Notes under the pieces: model-generated | Told to the model about the DNA's origin: nothing | Seen by the model: only the letters and a program-made list of their open reading frames with translations | Databases searched by the model: none | Assembly (NCBI GenBank): GCA_027065245.1 | Contig: JAMOOS010000122.1 | Span: forward strand, 1-13,095 | Length of the DNA stretch: 13,095 nucleotides | Origin: Desulfuromonadaceae bacterium | GTDB lineage: Bacteria; Desulfobacterota; Desulfuromonadia; Desulfuromonadales; Desulfuromonadaceae | Reading direction: 5' to 3' | Part shown: piece after piece, positions 8,320 to 13,095 of the stretch | Layout: every line of letters starts with the position of its first letter | Numbering within the stretch: the first letter of the stretch is position 1 | Program-made: the position numbers and the translations under genes

Positions 8320-9381
8320 TTGGCTGATAACGGAATTAAAGGATCTGGTGGCAAAAGCAGTTTGCTCGATTTTCGTGATGTTCTAAGATATCGCAAAGTG
8401 GCGGCTAAGCTGATTATTGCCAGTCGAGTGTTGCTGGCACTGGCGTTTATTGTCGCAGTGTTGAGTTTTGCGGCAGCCGGAATGGCCTGGTGGGTGAAGG
8501 ATGTAGCACGTTATGTGGCTGCCATTGCATTTCTCTTTTGTCTCTATCTGGTTTGGGAGGCCGACGTTCTGGAAAAAGGACTGAAAAACCGGAATGTAGC
8601 GGTACTTTCCTGTGGCAGGAGAATAAAAGCAGTGATTAGCCTCGGTGTTATCGCTGCGGTAATGATGCCAATGCTGGTGCTTGATGTGTCGGCCTGGTCT
8701 GCGCGGGGTAAAGACCTTGCTCATTTCAGGCAGGCTGTGCGTCATGCTGATTACGATTGGATTGCCGCCTGCCTGTATGATAGCGATACTGAACGGCGGT
8801 TTCTTATCGCAGAACAGGTGGCGGACAATCCAAAATTGCTCAGGAGTAGCGATGAGGTGTTGTCCGCTATGCTGAGTGGAGGTAACTATCAGTTTCTTTC
8901 TTTACGGCAATTGCGCGAAGCACTGGAGATATTTTTGCGCCACGCGACCAGCATGATTCTGTCTGTCGACTATGTGCAAGATAGCGATATGTACATCCGT
9001 GGTAGGAAATCGATAATTATCTATCGCGATAAGGTGCGCTGGCCCGCTGCTCACAATGATTTTTCCGACCATAACTGGGACAAGCAGCGCTTGTTCAATG
9101 CGGTAAGTGATACTGCCGCCGTGGTGGTAGTTAGTGAATCCTACAAGCGTATCGGTGAATATCACGGCACCACTAGTTGCGGTTCCGTGACAGGGAAGCA
9201 AGTGTTGTGGGATGTGGACGTTTTTGACAAACAGGCTAAAGTTATTACTGCTCAAGCGCATTTTGCCGGTGAGCGGCCTTTATCTGTTCAATTGCCCGAG
9301 GGCAGTACCGGTACCTTCAAGGCGGCGGCACCAGTGCGTAAATTCAGGGAATGGTTGGCGTCTCTGGAGTGTCGTGATTGA
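8320..9381 (+). CDS. Unknown inner-membrane protein with large periplasmic domain
   Basis: This 353-aa product begins at a TTG preceded by GGGAGAGG (8308-8315), 4 bases upstream; no better ATG is near the N-terminus. Three hydrophobic segments lie at about residues 31-57, 62-79 and 104-122. Positive charge before TM1 (RYRKVAAK) and between TM2 and TM3 (KGLKNRN, GRRIK) predicts an inside N-terminus and a periplasmic C-terminal domain of about 230 residues. That domain has no motif I recognise. It starts helical (HFRQAVRHADYDWIAACLYDSD) and ends beta-rich (RKSIIIYRDKVRW...AAVVVVSESYKRIGEY). It is the second gene after the lipoprotein, and the predicted topology would let the two products meet in the periplasm. 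Conserved-neighbour status cannot be judged here. Confidence 0.72.
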   Translation: MADNGIKGSGGKSSLLDFRDVLRYRKVAAKLIIASRVLLALAFIVAVLSFAAAGMAWWVKDVARYVAAIAFLFCLYLVWEADVLEKGLKNRNVAVLSCGRRIKAVISLGVIAAVMMPMLVLDVSAWSARGKDLAHFRQAVRHADYDWIAACLYDSDTERRFLIAEQVADNPKLLRSSDEVLSAMLSGGNYQFLSLRQLREALEIFLRHATSMILSVDYVQDSDMYIRGRKSIIIYRDKVRWPAAHNDFSDHNWDKQRLFNAVSDTAAVVVVSESYKRIGEYHGTTSCGSVTGKQVLWDVDVFDKQAKVITAQAHFAGERPLSVQLPEGSTGTFKAAAPVRKFREWLASLECRD

Positions 9382-9430
9382 AGAAAGCGGTGCCGCGAGT
9401 GATCTTTTGTCATTGTTTCAGGTGCCTGGC

Positions 9431-9470
9431 AACAGGAAAGGGAGCGCCTCACAGCGCTCCCTTTCCTGTT
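9431..9470. terminator. Bidirectional hairpin terminator
   Basis: A perfect 17-bp inverted repeat, AACAGGAAAGGGAGCGC with a 6-base loop CTCACA and its exact complement, extended by one more C-G pair. It lies 49 bases after the membrane-protein stop (+) and 11 bases after the cytochrome stop (-). No strong T run follows on either side, so it may act more as a transcript-end stabiliser than as a textbook intrinsic terminator. Confidence 0.75.
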
Positions 9471-9481
9471 GTTGGATTGCG

Positions 9482-10735
9482 TTACTTCTTTTTCTCCAGT
9501 TTGGCGTTCAGCCGCATCTGTTTGTCCATCTCTTTTATCTCGACGATGCTCTCCTTCAGTTTGGCGTAACCGTACCAGGTGGTGTAGTCGGGCATGTTGT
9601 GGAATGCCGCCTGATAGGTTTTCATGCGGAAGTCCATGAACATCTCGTACAGCACCTCTTCAATGGGGGTGCGTACCTCGTAGAAGGTGAGCAGGTCGGG
9701 ATACGGCCAGGTGAACTGGTTGGTTTTCTTCTCGATGATACCGTCGCGGTACAGGTTGGCGACGATGTCGATCCCCTCGGCCAGCAGTTTGTCCGCCGCC
9801 TTGATCATAAGATCGGCGTTGTGCAGGTTCTGCTTGGCAAATGAGGCGCTGTGGCACTTTTGGCAGACGCCGAGCATCTTGGCGCGCTCTTTATCGAACG
9901 ATTCCTTGGTCAGACGAGCCAGATCCGCCGCTTTAACCACATCGAGACGAGCGGTGGGCTTGCCGTTGGCATCGAGAACGCCCAGCGCCTTGAGGATGGT
10001 GGCACGATAGCCCATCCACTCCTGATCTGATTCCGGCAGCCGCAACGCCAAAAATCCCCAGGCGCTCATTACATGGTGATCGCCGTCGCTCATGTGGCAA
10101 TCCTGGCAGGTGGGGCCGCGGTGCGCTTTGCGGTCGGTGAGATAGGCGGCACCGTGCTTGGAGGCGCGCCACATCTCCCACTGAGCGTGGTCGAAACCGG
10201 TATGGCAACTCTCGCACGCTTCAGGTTCGCGCGCTTCCACCACGGTAAAGGCGTGGCGGGTATGGCAGTTCTGGCAGTCCATGCCGTACTTGTAGTATTT
10301 GCGTGCTTCGTTATCACGTGCGCCTTTGTCGGTTATGCCCAGGTTGTGGCAGCCGTTACAGCCTTTCTGACCGTCGATAAACGCCTGCGGCTGCTGATGG
10401 GAGAAGCCGGGGAAGGCGGTGATGGGCAGCAGACCCTTGGCATGCTTGCCGCTCATATATTGCTTGGTCTGTTTTTTGTGACATTTCTTGCAGGTGGAAA
10501 TGGTGGGCAGAACCGCCTTATCGGCATCGTTGGCACTGGTGTGTTTCTTGCCGTGGCAGGAAGCGCAGGTCATCCGCTTGGCCATTTTGCCGCGATTGAA
10601 ATCCTTGACAATGCCGGGAGTGATTTTGGCGTGGCAGGTTTCGCAGTCGGACGGCTTTGCCAGTGCCGTGGTGATGCCGAATCCGGTAAGCATAAAAGCA
10701 ATGGTTACCAGCAAGTAAATTCCTCGTTTCAGCAT
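9482..10735 (-). CDS. Secreted octaheme cytochrome c, hydroxylamine oxidoreductase-like
   Basis: The 417-aa product has a Sec signal peptide (MLKRG, hydrophobic core to about residue 22, likely cleavage after ALA at 26), placing it in the periplasm. Eight CxxCH heme sites start at C31, C57, C82, C126, C154, C174, C210 and C291. No CxxCK is present, which argues against NrfA, octaheme nitrite reductase and tetrathionate reductase. Eight CxxCH sites followed by a heme-free helical C-terminus (about 296-417) match the octaheme hydroxylamine oxidoreductase (HAO) family, but it is shorter than the roughly 550-residue Nitrosomonas enzyme and has no C-terminal membrane anchor. The C-terminal PDYTTWYGY holds Y384, Y388 and Y390, candidates for the heme-crosslinking Tyr position. 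AAGGAGGT (10744-10751) lies 8 bases before the ATG. It may oxidise hydroxylamine, reduce nitrite/hydroxylamine, or only carry electrons; substrate is unresolved. Confidence 0.88.
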   Translation of the reverse strand: MLKRGIYLLVTIAFMLTGFGITTALAKPSDCETCHAKITPGIVKDFNRGKMAKRMTCASCHGKKHTSANDADKAVLPTISTCKKCHKKQTKQYMSGKHAKGLLPITAFPGFSHQQPQAFIDGQKGCNGCHNLGITDKGARDNEARKYYKYGMDCQNCHTRHAFTVVEAREPEACESCHTGFDHAQWEMWRASKHGAAYLTDRKAHRGPTCQDCHMSDGDHHVMSAWGFLALRLPESDQEWMGYRATILKALGVLDANGKPTARLDVVKAADLARLTKESFDKERAKMLGVCQKCHSASFAKQNLHNADLMIKAADKLLAEGIDIVANLYRDGIIEKKTNQFTWPYPDLLTFYEVRTPIEEVLYEMFMDFRMKTYQAAFHNMPDYTTWYGYAKLKESIVEIKEMDKQMRLNAKLEKKK

Positions 10736-10743
10736 AGATTGTT

Positions 10744-10751
10744 ACCTCCTT
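10744..10751 (-). promoter_or_regulatory. Near-perfect Shine-Dalgarno for the octaheme cytochrome
   Basis: AAGGAGGT on the minus strand, 8 bases before the ATG at 10735. It is the strongest ribosome binding site in the window and predicts high translation. Confidence 0.8.
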
Positions 10752-10795
10752 ATAGATTAGTTAGTGGCAATATGCTCGCCCCATTCTATGCCTAC

Positions 10796-10811
10796 CGCAA
10801 GAATTTTCCCA
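10796..10811 (-). promoter_or_regulatory. Candidate sigma54 promoter for the octaheme cytochrome
   Basis: TGGGAAAATTCTTGCG on the minus strand keeps the TGG and TTGC blocks at the exact -24/-12 spacing of the sigma54 consensus (TGGCACG-N4-TTGCW), though the middle GCACG is not matched. It is 60 bases before the ATG, in the 121-bp gap after epmA (10736-10856). No convincing -35/-10 pair or terminator for epmA was seen in the gap. Confidence 0.35.
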
Positions 10812-10856
10812 ACAAAAAATGTTTTTACCTGCTGCTGTAGTGTTGTGTGCCGTCGC

Positions 10857-11771
10857 TTACAGTTCCTCCGGTGTGAAAGCCACGACGTTATCTATACTGG
10901 GGCTGTCGCACAACAGCATCACCAGACGGTCGATACCAAGGGCGATGCCGGCGGCGGCGGACAGGTGCTCCAGTTCGCGTAAAAATGGTTCCGGCAGCGG
11001 ATGTGGCGTTTTGCCGCTGGCGCGGCGTTGCTGTTCTTCGTTTTCAAAGCGCTGGCGTTGAGTAGTGGCATCGCACAATTCGCCAAAGGCATTGGCCAGT
11101 TCCATGCCGCCTATGTACAGTTCAAAACGTTCCGCCAGGTGCGGATTGTCTGGTTGTAGGCGGGCCAGGGCGGCCATGGCGGCGGGGTAGTCGCAGATAA
11201 AAGTCGGTCTGGTGCGACCTAAGTTGGGTTCTACCTCGGTGGTGTAAACTTCTTCAAAACAGTTTTGTTGCATGGCATGTTGTAGTGATAGCGAAGCGTA
11301 ACGGACAAATGCTTCTTTAAGAGTCAGCCGCTCAAAGGGTGGTGTTAAATCTATTGGCTGTCCCTGCCAGAAAAGTTGCCTGCTGTCGGCAAGCTCTATA
11401 AGCAACTGCTGGCAGTCGTCCATAAGGGTGGTATAGGAGCTGTGGCGCCGATACCATTCCAGCATGGTGAATTCCGGCAGATGGCGACTGCCGCGCTCGG
11501 CGGCGCGCCAGCAGTGGCAGATTTGAAATATCCGTTCATAACCGGCGGCCAGCAGCCGTTTCATGCACAACTCCGGCGAGGTGTGCAGTACCATATCGCC
11601 GCAGGTGACGGCATCTATATGCAGTTCAGGCGCGTTGCATGGAATGCGCTGAGGCGTTTCTACTTCGAGAAAATCACGGTTGGTAAAAAAAGCGCGGATT
11701 CGTTGCAGAATCCGCGCCCGTTGGTGCAGATGGCGCCGTTTGTGCGCCAGTGTATGGTTAAAGCCGTCCAC
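10857..11771 (-). CDS. epmA: EF-P beta-lysine ligase (LysRS paralogue)
   Basis: EpmA (GenX/PoxA/YjeA) is a shortened class II lysyl-tRNA synthetase relative that attaches (R)-beta-lysine to a conserved lysine of elongation factor P. The frame is open further upstream, but that part overlaps efp. The GTG at 11771-11769 gives a 304-aa protein, near the roughly 325 of E. coli, with the N-terminus starting directly at the catalytic domain and no anticodon-binding domain. Class II motifs: motif 1 around FLEVETPQRIP, motif 2 CWRAAERGSRHLPEFTMLEWYR-type region (about 11420-11510), GGMELANAFGEL, and motif 3 GIALGIDRLVML. AAGGAA (11782-11787) overlaps the last codons of efp, 10 bases before the GTG, suggesting translational coupling. 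The partner epmB, needed to make beta-lysine, is not in the window. Confidence 0.94.
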   Translation of the reverse strand: MDGFNHTLAHKRRHLHQRARILQRIRAFFTNRDFLEVETPQRIPCNAPELHIDAVTCGDMVLHTSPELCMKRLLAAGYERIFQICHCWRAAERGSRHLPEFTMLEWYRRHSSYTTLMDDCQQLLIELADSRQLFWQGQPIDLTPPFERLTLKEAFVRYASLSLQHAMQQNCFEEVYTTEVEPNLGRTRPTFICDYPAAMAALARLQPDNPHLAERFELYIGGMELANAFGELCDATTQRQRFENEEQQRRASGKTPHPLPEPFLRELEHLSAAAGIALGIDRLVMLLCDSPSIDNVVAFTPEEL

Positions 11772-11778
11772 GCCGGGA

Positions 11779-12342
11779 TTATTCCTTGACGCGGGTGATA
11801 TATTCGCCGGTGCGGGTGTCGATCTGGATAAGAGTTCCTTCATCGACAAACGAGGGTACCTGCAGGGTGTAGCCGGTTTCCACCGTGGCCGGTTTGTTGT
11901 TGCCGGCGGCGGTATCACCTTTTACCCACGGCTCAGAGTGGGTGACGCGCAGATTGACGAAGTTGGGCAGGGTAACGCCAATGCCCATGCCGTTGTACAT
12001 CAGCACTTTCACTTCCATGTTGTCGACGAGAAAATACTTGTCGTCACCGAGGGTTTTTTCGCTGATGGAGATCTGTTCATAGTTTTTGCTGTCCATGAAC
12101 ACGTAGCCGGTTTCATCCTGATACAGGTACTGCATGTCGCGTTCTTCCAGCGCCGCCGGTTCAAAGCTTTCACCGCTGCGGTAGGTGCGGTCGAACAGGG
12201 CGCCGGTGATCATATTGCGCAGTTTGCAGCGGTACAGCGCCTGCCCCTTGCCGGGTTTCGAAAAGTCAAACGCCGCTATTACGTGCGGTTCACCGTCGAT
12301 TATGATTTTAAGACCCTTTTTCAGGTCGGAACAGTTGTACAT
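11779..12342 (-). CDS. efp: Translation elongation factor P
   Basis: EF-P binds ribosomes stalled on proline-rich stretches and promotes peptide bond formation. The start is ATG 12342-12340 (MYNCSDLKKGLKI), with AAGGAG 7 bases upstream; the 187-aa length matches the family (188 in E. coli). Domain I carries SKPGKGQA, where K32 corresponds to the beta-lysylated K34 of E. coli EF-P. The middle OB domain (VKVLMYNGMGIGVTLPNFV) and the C-terminal signature (KGDTAAGNNKPATVETGYTLQVPSFVDEGTLIQIDTRTGEYITRV) are complete. The next gene, 7 bp downstream, is epmA, the enzyme that modifies this protein, so substrate and modifying enzyme form one operon. The 112 bases between the start and the upstream terminator should hold its promoter; no strong box pair was seen. 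Confidence 0.97.
   Translation of the reverse strand: MYNCSDLKKGLKIIIDGEPHVIAAFDFSKPGKGQALYRCKLRNMITGALFDRTYRSGESFEPAALEERDMQYLYQDETGYVFMDSKNYEQISISEKTLGDDKYFLVDNMEVKVLMYNGMGIGVTLPNFVNLRVTHSEPWVKGDTAAGNNKPATVETGYTLQVPSFVDEGTLIQIDTRTGEYITRVKE
11782..11787 (-). promoter_or_regulatory. Ribosome binding site of epmA inside the end of efp
   Basis: AAGGAA overlaps the last codons of efp and sits 10 bases before the epmA GTG at 11771. It supports a GTG start and coupling with efp translation. Confidence 0.5.
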
Positions 12343-12454
12343 GGTTAGACTCCTTTTGCATGATGACAGATCCATTTTCGTGTGGCGCCAGCGGATAATC
12401 GGCCACGCAACCCGGCATTTAAGCACAAGCAGGCGTGGTTGTCATGGGAAAAAC

Positions 12455-12491
12455 CGCGAGCCACTCCACCAGAGAGGCAGAGTGGCTCGCG
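12455..12491 (-). terminator. Intrinsic terminator of the acetate transporter gene
   Basis: A perfect 12-bp stem (CGCGAGCCACTC with its complement), a 13-base loop, then GGTTTTTCCC on the minus strand. It is 45 bases after the transporter stop and separates that gene from efp. Confidence 0.8.
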
Positions 12492-12536
12492 TTACGAGGC
12501 GTTATGTGGTTTGGTAGTGGTAGGGTATGGAGTTTT

Positions 12537-13095
12537 CTATTTCACAACGCCCGAAGAGGTGACAGCGTGGTTAAATACCTCGCTGATAACTTGTTCAAGA
12601 CCGGTGTAGATGGCGGACAAACCGCAGAAAATACCCTCGTAGCCGGCGATAACCTTGATGGCATGGTTGCCGGTAAAGTCGGCGGCGGCCAGCAGGATAA
12701 ACAGCAGCGTCAGTGAACCGAATACCACCTGCAGGGCACGGCTGAGCTTGAAGGTGCCGAGGAACAGAATAAGAGAGAACAACCCCCAGCAACTCAGATA
12801 AAAGCCCATGGCCTGAGATGAAGATGCTGCCACCATGCCGGTTTTCGGCAGTAGAATCAGTGCTACCAGTGTCAGCCAGAACAGTCCGTAAGAGGTAAAG
12901 GCGGTGGCGCCGAAGGTGTTGTTCTTTTTCCACTCCATCACGCCGACGATGATCTGGCCGACGCCGCCGTAGAAGATTCCCATGCCGAGGATCATGGCAT
13001 CCAGCGGGAAGAAGCCAGCGTTATGCAGATTGAGCAGTACGGTGGTCATGCCAAAGCCGAGCAGACCCAGGGGCGCAGGATTGGCAGTAGTGTCT
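12537..13095 (-). CDS. satP: Acetate/succinate transporter, GPR1/FUN34/YaaH family, 5'-partial
   Basis: Inner-membrane carrier of the acetate uptake transporter (AceTr) family, close in sequence to E. coli SatP/YaaH, which takes up acetate and succinate with protons. The frame is open to the window edge: before the Met at 13049 it reads TTANPAPLGLLGFG, which holds the family signature NPAPLGL, so that Met is internal and the true start lies outside. Six hydrophobic segments are expected. Recognisable stretches are FGMTTVLLNLHNAG, MGIFYGGVGQI, NTFGATAFTSYGLFWLTL and GNHAIKVIAGYEGIFCGLSAIY. The C-terminus is complete and is followed by a terminator. Acetate import would suit an acetate-oxidising anaerobe, in line with the Desulfuromonadales guess, but the family is widespread. 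Confidence 0.93.
   Translation of the reverse strand, partial: DTTANPAPLGLLGFGMTTVLLNLHNAGFFPLDAMILGMGIFYGGVGQIIVGVMEWKKNNTFGATAFTSYGLFWLTLVALILLPKTGMVAASSSQAMGFYLSCWGLFSLILFLGTFKLSRALQVVFGSLTLLFILLAAADFTGNHAIKVIAGYEGIFCGLSAIYTGLEQVISEVFNHAVTSSGVVK

Noticed and set aside
9482..10735. Nitrite reductase NrfA or octaheme nitrite/tetrathionate reductase
   Set aside because: Those families carry a CxxCK catalytic heme site; all eight sites here are CxxCH.
10073..10840. 255-codon plus-strand frame opposite the octaheme cytochrome
   Set aside because: Its hydrophobic look comes from the complement of CxxCH-rich, Lys-rich codons; it has no ribosome binding site support and overlaps a certain gene.
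13047..13049. ATG at 13049 as the start of the transporter
   Set aside because: The frame upstream, to the window edge, still encodes the family signature NPAPLGL, so the gene starts outside the window.

Overview
The window looks like ordinary chromosome from a Gram-negative bacterium. A Desulfuromonadales-type (Geobacter/Desulfuromonas/Pelobacter-like) host fits best. It combines an MSHA-pilus MshQ-type surface protein, an EAL-HDOD signalling protein, a secreted octaheme cytochrome c, an acetate/succinate transporter and an EF-P/EpmA pair. A gammaproteobacterium is a weaker alternative. The placement is inferred from gene families alone; there is no rRNA or other phylogenetic marker here.

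Left part (1-5649, + strand): a very large MshQ-like protein with LamG and DUF6701 regions enters from the left edge, its N-terminus outside the window. A 196-bp leader region follows, containing a small ORF with a good ribosome binding site, and then an EAL-HDOD protein. The pairing fits c-di-GMP control of MSHA-type pili, but that link is inferred. The EAL-HDOD gene runs tail to tail into biosynthetic arginine decarboxylase speA (- strand, 5646-7553), with the two stop codons overlapping by 4 bp.

Middle (7554-9470): a 192-bp divergent intergenic region carries a sigma70-like promoter facing right. It leads into a two-gene unit: a small predicted lipoprotein and a three-TM membrane protein with a large predicted periplasmic C-terminal domain. 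I recognise no family for either, and they are the most obviously undescribed genes here. A 17-bp perfect hairpin closes this unit and the convergent cytochrome gene.

Right part (9482-13095, - strand, read right to left): a SatP/YaaH-family acetate transporter (5' end outside the window) with its own intrinsic terminator. Next come efp (elongation factor P) and epmA (EF-P beta-lysine ligase), 7 bp apart. Last is an octaheme cytochrome c resembling the hydroxylamine oxidoreductase family, preceded by a strong Shine-Dalgarno and a sigma54-like motif.

No tRNA, rRNA, CRISPR array, intact insertion sequence or phage gene was seen. I did not find a clearly novel multi-gene system. The best leads are the unknown lipoprotein/membrane-protein pair, the short HAO-like octaheme cytochrome, and the leader of the EAL-HDOD gene.
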